Assembly: GCA_017411585.1 (NCBI GenBank)
Contig: JAFQPV010000312.1
Coordinates: 1-14,561 of the forward strand
Direction of reading: 5' to 3'
Length of the DNA stretch: 14,561 nucleotides
From: Clostridia bacterium
GTDB lineage: Bacteria; Bacillota; Clostridia; UBA1381; UMGS1253
A program made the position numbers and the translations under genes. Below are positions 8,279-13,753 of this stretch, in pieces; position 1 is the stretch's first letter, and each line of letters opens with the position of its first letter. The notes beneath the pieces were generated by a model that made no database searches, had not been told where the DNA came from, and saw only the letters and a program-made list of their open reading frames with translations.

Positions 8279-8339
8279 AATATTTGATTAAATCTATATG
8301 ACATTTTAGTTACAGATGAAATATAAGGAGGAACTCACG

Positions 8340-9479
8340 TTGTTTGATATCGATGTGGAAACAAGCAAGGTTGCGAAGATTAAAGTCATTGGTGTTGGCG
8401 GCGGCGGTAACAATGCCGTAAACCGTATGATTGATGCCGGTGTTAAGTGTGTGGATTTTATTGCTGTAAACACAGATGCACAGGTTTTAAAGGATTCGAA
8501 GGCAACCTCTAAAATGCAGATTGGTGAAAAGCTCACTCGCGGTCTCGGCGCAGGCGCAAATCCGGAAATCGGTGAAAAGGCTGCACAGGAAAGCCGCGAT
8601 GAAATTGAAGCGATGATTAAGGGCTCGGACATGGTATTTATCACCGCAGGTATGGGCGGCGGTACAGGTACGGGTGCTGCCGGTGTTATCGCAGGTATTG
8701 CAAAGGAAATGGGTATTTTGACAATTGCAATTGTTACAAAGCCGTTTACTTTTGAAGGTCGTCCGCGTATGCTCAAGGCAGAATCCGGTATTCAGAAGCT
8801 GCGCGAAAACGTAGATGCGATTATGACCATTCCGAACGACAACATTTTGAAGGTTGTAGATAAGAACACAACATTGGAAAACAGCTTCCTGATGGCTGAC
8901 GATGTGCTTCGTCAAGGCGTACAGGGTATTTCCGATATGATTGTTGGTACCGGTTACATCAATGCCGACTTTGCCGATGTGAAGAGAACCATGGAAAATT
9001 CCGGCGTTGCACATATGGGCGTTGGTATTGCAAAGGGCGACAACAAGGCTACCGATGCAATCAAGATGGCAATCGAAAGTCCGCTTCTTGAGACATCCAT
9101 CCAGGGCGCAAGAAACGTACTTGTTAATATTACCGGTGATAAGAATCTTACGCTTTTCGATGCAAATGCAGTTATGCAGACAGCGAACGAGCTCGTGGAT
9201 TCCGATGCAGAAATCATCTTCGGTGTTGTTATTGATGAAAACCTCGATGATGAAATGCGCGTAACGGTTGTTGCAACAGGTTTTGACGGCAGTCCGCGTC
9301 CGATTAAGAAGGAAGAAAAGCCGGTAGTCGAAGAGAAGGAAGATAAGCCGGCAAACTGGTTTGGCGATATGATTGCAAATAAGGAAGAGCCGGAAGAAGA
9401 GCAGAGCTTTAGCCCGACTGCAAATGTTGAGCTTGAAAATGTAGACATCCCGAACTTCTTAAAGAACAAGAATTTCTAA
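8340..9479 (+). CDS. ftsZ: Cell division GTPase FtsZ (TTG start)
   Basis: This tubulin-like GTPase polymerises into the cytokinetic ring. I chose the TTG at 8340 because AAGGAGG at 8325-8331 is 8 bases upstream. The resulting N-terminus places 13 residues before IKVIGVGGGGNNAVNRM, close to Bacillus FtsZ. The in-frame ATG at 8316 has no ribosome site and would put the AAGGAGG inside the gene. The 379-residue protein has the tubulin signature GGGTGTG at about 106-112, the catalytic T7 loop NADFADVK at about 208-215, an acidic linker from about 315, and the C-terminal partner-binding peptide VDIPNFLKNK. Codon choice leans to ATC, AAC and TTC more than in its neighbours, as expected for a highly expressed gene. 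It has its own promoter and a strong terminator. Confidence 0.97.
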   Translation: MFDIDVETSKVAKIKVIGVGGGGNNAVNRMIDAGVKCVDFIAVNTDAQVLKDSKATSKMQIGEKLTRGLGAGANPEIGEKAAQESRDEIEAMIKGSDMVFITAGMGGGTGTGAAGVIAGIAKEMGILTIAIVTKPFTFEGRPRMLKAESGIQKLRENVDAIMTIPNDNILKVVDKNTTLENSFLMADDVLRQGVQGISDMIVGTGYINADFADVKRTMENSGVAHMGVGIAKGDNKATDAIKMAIESPLLETSIQGARNVLVNITGDKNLTLFDANAVMQTANELVDSDAEIIFGVVIDENLDDEMRVTVVATGFDGSPRPIKKEEKPVVEEKEDKPANWFGDMIANKEEPEEEQSFSPTANVELENVDIPNFLKNKNF

Positions 9480-9490
9480 GATGCAATTTT

Positions 9491-9519
9491 AAAGGACGGC
9501 AGCACTGCCGTCCTTTTTT
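9491..9519 (+). terminator. Intrinsic terminator of ftsZ
   Basis: AAAGGACGGCA (9491-9501) and TGCCGTCCTTT (9506-9516) form an 11-bp perfect stem with a GCAC loop. The T-run continues to 9519. It starts 11 bases after the ftsZ stop codon and separates ftsZ from recX. The A-run on the left also gives it a U-run in the opposite direction. Confidence 0.95.
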
Positions 9520-9537
9520 AATCAAAGGGGTATCCGG

Positions 9538-10044
9538 ATGAAAACGGAGATTGAAGAAATGTCCATGCAAGCGCAGTTTGAGCTTGCTAAGAAAAAAACG
9601 GCTGAAATCACCACGCGCGGCAGAAAGACGCAAAAGGAGCTGACGGATAAGCTTCTGCGTATGGGTTTTGCAGCGGATGTTTGTGATGCGATTGCCGAAT
9701 GGGCACAGGAATACTATTTTATAAATGACGAGGAATATGCGCGCGTTTATGTGGAGAATGCGTCAAAAAAGTACGGCAAGCGCAGAATTGCGCAGGCGCT
9801 GCATTTTAAAGGTGTAGCTTCACATATTATTGAAGACGTGCTCTCCGAATTTAATTTTGAGGAAACAAAGGAGAAATTGTATGCTGAGGTGCAAAGGCGA
9901 CTTGGCGGCAATTTTGAGCGAAAGAACATAGACAAGGTGGTGCGCCACTTTTTAGCGCGCGGCTTTGCCTATGAGGATGTGCGAAATGCCATAGATTTGG
10001 CAAAGCAGGATGATCTGCAAGAGGAGGATGACTTTGGGATTTAA
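9538..10044 (+). CDS. recX: Regulatory protein RecX
   Basis: RecX proteins bind RecA filaments and modulate strand exchange and LexA cleavage. The 168-residue, highly charged helical protein shows the RecX three-helix repeats. RGRKTQKELTDKLLRMGF (about 28-45) matches the RxR-S-ELxxKL signature, and YYFINDEEYARVYVEN (about 60-75) matches the YINDxxYA motif. KYGKRRIAQALHFKGV begins the second repeat, and a further ARGF-type repeat ends the protein. AAAGGGG at 9524-9530 lies 7 bases before the ATG. No promoter is obvious between the ftsZ terminator and this gene, so its transcription may depend on readthrough or a non-consensus promoter. recX is not next to recA here. It overlaps rimO by 11 bases. 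Confidence 0.88.
   Translation: MKTEIEEMSMQAQFELAKKKTAEITTRGRKTQKELTDKLLRMGFAADVCDAIAEWAQEYYFINDEEYARVYVENASKKYGKRRIAQALHFKGVASHIIEDVLSEFNFEETKEKLYAEVQRRLGGNFERKNIDKVVRHFLARGFAYEDVRNAIDLAKQDDLQEEDDFGI
10022..10027 (+). promoter_or_regulatory. Ribosome site that fixes the rimO start
   Basis: AGGAGG inside the recX coding region leaves 6 bases to the TTG at 10034 but none to the ATG at 10028. The UUG is therefore the likely initiation codon. Confidence 0.75.
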
Positions 10045-11377
10045 AATCGCAGTTGCATCCTTAGGTTGTGCAAAGAATCTGGTGGATACGGAGAATATGC
10101 TCGGTCTTTTGCTGGAGCAAGGGCACGCGCTGACGATAGAGCCTTCTAAGGCGGATATCATCATCGTAAACACCTGTGGTTTTATCGGGGATGCGAAAAA
10201 GGAGTCCATCGACACAATATTGGAGATGGCAGAATATAAAGAAAATGGTGCCTGCCGCGCGTTGATTGTAACGGGCTGTTTGGCAGAGCGCTATAAAGAA
10301 GAAGTATTAGAGTCTATTGAAGAGGTGGATGCTGTTGTCGGCACGGGCGATTTTGACAAAATCGTCGAGGTCGTGGACAGTGTGCTTGCAGGAAAGCGTG
10401 TTGCACTTTATGGGCATGCGGATTTGTATGCAATGGAAAACCTACCGCGTGTGACAACCACACCACCGCATACGGCGTATTTGAAAATTGCTGAAGGGTG
10501 TGACAATCATTGTACCTATTGTGTTATCCCTGCCTTGCGCGGTAAATTCCGTTCACGCAGCATTGAAGATATTTGCACGGAAGCGCGCGAACTTGCGCAA
10601 AATGGCGTGAAGGAATTGATATTAATTGCGCAGGATACAACGCGTTACGGTACGGATTTGTACGGCGACTATGCCTTAGACAAGCTTTTACAGGCACTTT
10701 GCGCAGTGGAAGGCATTTACTGGATTCGACTGCATTATATGTATCCGGAAGCGATTACCGATGCGCTTTTGGAAACTATTGCGGCAAATGATAAAATATT
10801 AAATTACTTCGACATTCCGGTGCAGCACGGCGCAGACAGTGTGCTTCGCCGTATGGGACGGCGTACAAATGCAGCGCAGATGCGCCTTCTGTTCCAAAAA
10901 ATCCGAAAGTACTGTCCGGACGCTATATTGCGCACAAGCGTGATTGTCGGATTCCCCGGCGAGACGCGGGAAGAGTTTGATACGCTTTTGGATTTTGTGC
11001 GCGAGGTGCGCTTCGATCGTCTCGGTGCATTTGCCTATTCGAAAGAAGAGGGGACACCTGCCGCGCGGATGGATCATCAGGTGCATCATCAAACGAAAAA
11101 AGCGCGTCAGCGCCGCGTGATGGAACTTGCACAGAGCATTTCGGCGCAGAAAAACGATGCACGCCTCGGTAGCACGGTAGAGGTGCTGTGTGAAGGCTAT
11201 GACGAAGAAAACTATATGTACTACGGCAGAAGCTATGCAGACAGTCCGAATGTGGATGCGCTTGTATACTTTGCTGCAACACGCGATCTTAAAGCGGGTG
11301 AGTTTGTCCGCGTGAAGGTTTTGTGTGTAGAAGAATATGATTTAATAGGAGAGATGGAAAATGAATTTACCGAATAA
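10034..11377 (+). CDS. rimO: Ribosomal protein S12 methylthiotransferase RimO (TTG start)
   Basis: This radical SAM enzyme attaches a methylthio group to a conserved Asp of ribosomal protein S12. The TTG at 10034 is preferred: AGGAGG at 10022-10027 is 6 bases upstream, and the protein then begins MGFKIAVASLGCAKN like other RimO proteins. The ATG at 10028 abuts the AGGAGG with no spacer, and the ATG at 10010 would bury it. The 447-residue protein has the N-terminal cluster cysteines at about 12, 48 and 82 (SLGC, NTCGF, TGCLAERY). The radical SAM triad CDNHCTYC is at about 156-163 in the TPPHTAYLKIAEG context that separates RimO from MiaB. A C-terminal TRAM-type domain covers roughly the last 65 residues. 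It overlaps recX by 11 bases and pgsA by 17. Confidence 0.93.
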   Translation: MGFKIAVASLGCAKNLVDTENMLGLLLEQGHALTIEPSKADIIIVNTCGFIGDAKKESIDTILEMAEYKENGACRALIVTGCLAERYKEEVLESIEEVDAVVGTGDFDKIVEVVDSVLAGKRVALYGHADLYAMENLPRVTTTPPHTAYLKIAEGCDNHCTYCVIPALRGKFRSRSIEDICTEARELAQNGVKELILIAQDTTRYGTDLYGDYALDKLLQALCAVEGIYWIRLHYMYPEAITDALLETIAANDKILNYFDIPVQHGADSVLRRMGRRTNAAQMRLLFQKIRKYCPDAILRTSVIVGFPGETREEFDTLLDFVREVRFDRLGAFAYSKEEGTPAARMDHQVHHQTKKARQRRVMELAQSISAQKNDARLGSTVEVLCEGYDEENYMYYGRSYADSPNVDALVYFAATRDLKAGEFVRVKVLCVEEYDLIGEMENEFTE

Positions 11378-11912
11378 GCTTACCTTAATTAGAATTGCAC
11401 TGATTCCCGTATTTTTGTTCTTTTTGATGACAGACTTTGTACCGTACTCGGTTTATATTGCGCTTGCGGTTTTTGTTATTGCTTCGGCAACAGATGCTTT
11501 GGACGGACATATCGCGCGTTCGCGCAATTTAGTGACGGATTTCGGTAAATTTGCTGACCCGTTGGCAGATAAGATTTTGGTGCTTTCTGCGCTGATTGGT
11601 TTGATTGAGCTTGGTCAGATTGGTGCCGTTCCGGTGATTATTATCATTGCGCGTGAATTTATGGTAACAGGGCTTCGCATTGTTGCCATTGGCTCGGGCA
11701 AGGTTATTGCGGCAGGCACATCCGGCAAAATTAAGACGGTGCTGCAGATTATTGTAACCGTACTTCTGATGTTGATTGCGCCGCTGCGTGCAGAAATTTT
11801 TGCACTGGAAGTGGTTGCACAGGTAGGCATTTGGGCAATGGTTGCCATTACGGTATACTCCGGTGCGGAATATATTATCCAGAATTGGAGCATTATTGAT
11901 TACCGCAAGTAA
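11361..11912 (+). CDS. pgsA: CDP-diacylglycerol-glycerol-3-phosphate 3-phosphatidyltransferase PgsA
   Basis: This membrane enzyme makes phosphatidylglycerol phosphate, the precursor of phosphatidylglycerol and cardiolipin. The 183-residue protein has several hydrophobic helices. It carries the complete CDP-alcohol phosphatidyltransferase signature D-G-x2-A-R-x8-G-x3-D-x3-D, with Asp48, Gly49, Ala52, Arg53, Gly62, Asp66 and Asp70, preceded by the metal-binding Asp45. Length and the N-terminal MNLPNKLTLIRIALIPVF fit PgsA better than cardiolipin or phosphatidylserine synthases. The ATG at 11361 overlaps rimO by 17 bases and has AGGAGAG at 11347-11353. No convincing terminator lies between its stop and the aroF promoter 29 bases downstream, so some readthrough into the aroF leader is possible. 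Confidence 0.93.
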   Translation: MNLPNKLTLIRIALIPVFLFFLMTDFVPYSVYIALAVFVIASATDALDGHIARSRNLVTDFGKFADPLADKILVLSALIGLIELGQIGAVPVIIIIAREFMVTGLRIVAIGSGKVIAAGTSGKIKTVLQIIVTVLLMLIAPLRAEIFALEVVAQVGIWAMVAITVYSGAEYIIQNWSIIDYRK

Positions 11913-11941
11913 AAAAATACATAAATCTGCATAAAAATGTA

Positions 11942-11970
11942 TTGACATATGCTCGAAAAGGGAGTATACT
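11942..11970 (+). promoter_or_regulatory. Consensus sigma-A promoter for the leader peptide-aroF unit
   Basis: A perfect TTGACA at 11942-11947 is separated by 17 bases from TATACT at 11965-11970. Transcription should begin near 11977, about 24 bases before the leader ORF. A near-consensus promoter suits a gene whose control lies downstream, in the transcript leader. Confidence 0.9.
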
Positions 11971-12000
11971 AAATGCAATAAATCCTTGGAGGCAAAGTAA

Positions 12001-12090
12001 ATGATGACACGCAATGTACAGTATTTTACATTTACTTACCGTTACTACTTTAGTAACGGATATTTGTGTTGTCATAATCGAAATGCTTAA
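12001..12090 (+). CDS. Tyr/Phe-rich leader peptide of the aroF attenuator
   Basis: This 29-residue ORF is preceded by GGAGG at 11988-11992 with an 8-base spacer to the ATG at 12001 (a second ATG follows at 12004). The product begins MMTRNVQ, continues YFTFTYRYYFSNGY (residues 8-21), and ends LCCHNRNA before TAA at 12088-12090. Eight of those 14 central residues are aromatic: Tyr at 8, 13, 15, 16 and 21, and Phe at 9, 11 and 17. The next gene is DAHP synthase, the entry enzyme of Tyr, Phe and Trp synthesis. The stop codon falls at the distal end of the 5' arm of a potential antiterminator. I infer a sensor peptide: ribosome stalling at uncharged Tyr or Phe codons would favour readthrough. No Trp codon is present. 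Composition, ribosome site and RNA structure are seen in the sequence; the mechanism is inferred by analogy with pheL and similar leaders. Confidence 0.85.
   Translation: MMTRNVQYFTFTYRYYFSNGYLCCHNRNA
12039..12059 (+). promoter_or_regulatory. Hairpin inside the leader ORF (possible pause hairpin)
   Basis: CCGTTACTA (12039-12047) and TAGTAACGG (12051-12059) form a perfect 9-bp stem with a CTT loop. The hairpin covers the codons for Arg14-Tyr15-Tyr16-Phe17-Ser18-Asn19. It can pause RNA polymerase or be opened by a translating ribosome, as the 1:2 hairpin does in classical attenuators. It does not overlap the antiterminator arms. Confidence 0.6.
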
Positions 12091-12138
12091 GGGTTTTAAA
12101 TTTGTTTGTATGTTTTAAAGCATTCCGTGTGACAACGC
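12066..12138 (+). promoter_or_regulatory. Antiterminator structure of the aroF leader
   Basis: GTGTTGTCA (12066-12074) pairs with TGACAACGC (12130-12138) over 9 bp, including one G-U. CG at 12079-12080 can pair with CG at 12126-12127. AATGCTT (12082-12088) pairs with AAGCATT (12118-12124), and AA at 12089-12090 pairs with TT at 12115-12116 past one bulged base. These helices nest in one long arm that uses the whole 5' arm and loop of the terminator, so the two folds exclude each other. The 5' side lies in the last codons of the leader ORF and would be covered by a ribosome at the stop codon. Confidence 0.75.
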
Positions 12139-12150
12139 GGGATGCTTTTT
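12117..12150 (+). terminator. Intrinsic terminator (attenuator) upstream of aroF
   Basis: AAAGCATTCCGTGT (12117-12130) and ACGCGGGATGCTTT (12135-12148) form a 14-bp stem with two G-U pairs and a GACA loop. Five T bases run at 12146-12150, with four more T at 12153-12156 after GA. It lies between the leader peptide and the aroF ribosome site and downstream of the only promoter seen for aroF, so it must be bypassed for expression. That marks it as a regulatory attenuator. Confidence 0.9.
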
Positions 12151-12174
12151 GATTTTAAAGGAGATGTTTTTGGT

Positions 12175-13188
12175 ATGGTCATAATTTTGAAGAGCACGGC
12201 ATCGCAGGAAACGAGAAAAGAGTTTATCGAATCGATGCAGGCGCGCGGTCTGTCTGTGCAGGTCAATGAAGGTAGCCACAGTATCGTACTGGGCATCTTG
12301 GGCGATACCTCGGCGTTGGATTTGGCGACGCTGCGCGCAAATGATGCAGTTGAGGATGTTAAGCGTATTTCAGAGCCGTATAAGGCAGCAAACCGCAGAT
12401 TCCATCCGCTGGATACACATATTGAAATTAAGGGCAGGACGATTGGTGAGGGCTTTTTCAGCGTGATTGCCGGTCCTTGTTCGGTGGAGAGTGAAGCGCA
12501 GCTCAGTGAAGTTGCTGAGGCAGTGAAAAAAAGCGGCGCAGGCTTCCTGCGCGGCGGTGCATATAAGCCGAGAACGTCGCCGTATTCGTTCCAGGGCTTG
12601 GAAACGGACGGTATTCAGCTTTTGCTTAAGGCAAAGAAGCTGACCGGGCTGCCGATTGTAACCGAGATTATGAGCGAAAATCAGCTTGATGAGTTTGCTG
12701 ATGTCGATATCATTCAGGTTGGTGCAAGAAATATGCAGAATTTCCGCCTTTTAAAAGAGCTTGGTCACTGCAAAAAGCCGATTTTGTTAAAGCGTGGTCT
12801 TGCAAATACCCTGGAAGAATTTTTGATGAGTGCCGAATACATTATGGCGGGCGGCAATGAAAACGTAATCCTTTGTGAGCGAGGTATCCGCACATTTGAA
12901 ACGGAGCTTCGTAACAATTTGGATATTTCTGCAATTCCGATGCTCAAAAAGATGTCGCATTTGCCGGTGATCATTGACCCGAGCCATGCGGCGGGCATTT
13001 CCTGGATGGTTGCGCCGCTTGCCAAGGCAGCAATTGCCGGCGGTGCAGACGGTTTGATGATAGAGGTGCATAACAATCCGAAGGCAGCGCTCTGTGACGG
13101 TGCGCAGTCCCTAAATCCGGTCGAGTTTGACACGATGATGGCGGATGTAAAGCGCAGAGTAGAATTTGAAGGCAAAAAGCTGAATTAA
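12175..13188 (+). CDS. aroF: 3-deoxy-7-phosphoheptulonate (DAHP) synthase, AroF/AroA type I-beta
   Basis: This cytoplasmic enzyme condenses PEP and erythrose-4-phosphate, the first step of the shikimate pathway. The 337-residue protein matches the Thermotoga/Bacillus subclass. An N-terminal ferredoxin-like domain (about 1-75, beginning MVIILKSTASQE) is the known site of Tyr/Phe feedback in T. maritima. A TIM barrel follows, with AGPCSVES (Cys102), RGGAYKPRTSPYSFQG (catalytic-type Lys131), VGARNMQN, LKRG and DPSHAAG. The ATG at 12175 is chosen because the protein then starts like its relatives. AAAGGAG at 12157-12163 is 11 bases upstream, a slightly long spacer. The ATG at 12142 lies inside the terminator stem and is rejected. 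Expression is probably controlled by the preceding Tyr/Phe leader attenuator. No other aromatic biosynthesis gene is in the window. Confidence 0.95.
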   Translation: MVIILKSTASQETRKEFIESMQARGLSVQVNEGSHSIVLGILGDTSALDLATLRANDAVEDVKRISEPYKAANRRFHPLDTHIEIKGRTIGEGFFSVIAGPCSVESEAQLSEVAEAVKKSGAGFLRGGAYKPRTSPYSFQGLETDGIQLLLKAKKLTGLPIVTEIMSENQLDEFADVDIIQVGARNMQNFRLLKELGHCKKPILLKRGLANTLEEFLMSAEYIMAGGNENVILCERGIRTFETELRNNLDISAIPMLKKMSHLPVIIDPSHAAGISWMVAPLAKAAIAGGADGLMIEVHNNPKAALCDGAQSLNPVEFDTMMADVKRRVEFEGKKLN

Positions 13189-13190
13189 AA

Positions 13191-13217
13191 AAGGGGCGGT
13201 GCTTTCACACCGTCCCC
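13191..13217 (-). terminator. Intrinsic terminator of the UPF0178 gene (possibly shared with aroF)
   Basis: On the - strand GGGG-A-CGGTG, a 6-base loop and CACCGCCCC form a 9-bp stem with one bulge, followed by a run of six T. This is a good terminator for the gene ending at 13225. On the + strand the hairpin follows the aroF stop by 4 bases, but ATTGAG comes after it, so it is only a weak terminator in that direction. It lies between convergent genes. Confidence 0.8.
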
Positions 13218-13224
13218 ATTGAGT

Positions 13225-13659
13225 TTATTGCTTGCAGAGCATTTTGCGAAGTGCGGCTTCGAAGGCGGCATCCTCGGCAGAACTGCGCTTTTTCGGCCCG
13301 CGCAGGCGCTCGCCTGCCATACGTGCTTTTTTTGCGCTGTAGCGCGAAAAAAGCAGTGCATCCATATTGTCTTTTGTATACTCCATACCGCTCTGGCTGA
13401 GTGCGCGTGCGCCCTTGCCGAGACATATTGCCGCAAGACCGTAATCCTGCGTAACGACCACATCGCCCGGCGCAAGCTGATTGACCAGATAAAAATCCAC
13501 ACTGTCCGCACCGGTCGATACCGTAACGGTTTTCGTGCCTTCTATACAAAACTCGTGTGCGCTGTCGCAAAAGATGATGCTTTCTATGCCGTATTCACGC
13601 GCAATACGCACGCAAAGGCGCACCACCGGACAGCCGTCCGCGTCGATTAAAACACGCAT
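13225..13659 (-). CDS. UPF0178/DUF188 protein (YaiI/YqxD family)
   Basis: This 144-residue protein begins MRVLIDADGCPVV, the hallmark of the widespread UPF0178 (DUF188) family, whose fold is related to PIN-type nucleases. Its function in cells is not established. Acidic residues in LIDADGCP, FCDSAHEF, GADSVDFYLV and VVTQDYGLAA fit a metal-binding PIN-like site. A basic stretch, ARMAGERLRGPKKR, follows. The length fits the family. The ATG (complement of 13657-13659) has AGGGAG on the - strand about 8 bases upstream. The open frame continues far upstream, but that part is the antisense of the neighbouring DUF554 gene. It has its own sigma-A promoter (complement of 13678-13706) and terminator, so it is probably monocistronic. 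Confidence 0.9.
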   Translation of the reverse strand: MRVLIDADGCPVVRLCVRIAREYGIESIIFCDSAHEFCIEGTKTVTVSTGADSVDFYLVNQLAPGDVVVTQDYGLAAICLGKGARALSQSGMEYTKDNMDALLFSRYSAKKARMAGERLRGPKKRSSAEDAAFEAALRKMLCKQ

Positions 13660-13677
13660 AAAATCACTCCCTATTTT

Positions 13678-13706
13678 ATTGTACCGCATACGAAAAACCT
13701 TGTCAA
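13678..13706 (-). promoter_or_regulatory. Sigma-A promoter for the UPF0178 gene
   Basis: On the - strand TTGACA (complement of 13701-13706) and TACAAT (complement of 13678-13683) are separated by 17 bases. The -10 box ends 18 bases from the ATG, so the 5' leader should be very short. The -35 box overlaps that of the divergent promoter by five bases. Confidence 0.88.
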
Positions 13707-13728
13707 CGGTTAGGTTTTGTGTTAATAT
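13700..13728 (+). promoter_or_regulatory. Sigma-A promoter for the DUF554 gene
   Basis: TTGTCA at 13700-13705 and TAATAT at 13723-13728 are separated by 17 bases. The start codon lies 25 bases after the -10 box. The -35 box is nearly the same bases as the -35 of the - strand promoter, so both cannot be occupied at once. Confidence 0.7.
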
Positions 13729-13753
13729 AGTATCGATTTGGAGGCGAAATTTT

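Noticed and set aside
11916..11943. AATACAT/ATGTATT inverted repeat as a pgsA terminator
   Set aside because: The 7-bp stem is all but one pair A-T, has a 14-base loop, no T-run after it, and overlaps the -35 box of the next promoter.
11971..12174. T-box riboswitch upstream of aroF
   Set aside because: T-boxes are the usual Firmicute control here, but the conserved T-box sequence (AGGGTGGNACCGCG-like) and a long stem I are absent, and the leader of about 200 bases is better explained by a translated Tyr/Phe peptide with an antiterminator.
12142..12174. Upstream ATG for aroF
   Set aside because: It lies in the 3' arm of the terminator, has no ribosome site, and adds 11 residues (MLFDFKGDVFG) not expected in this enzyme family.
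13535..13753. Upstream extension of the DUF554 frame
   Set aside because: It is antisense to the UPF0178 gene and lies upstream of a good promoter and ribosome site serving the ATG at 13754.
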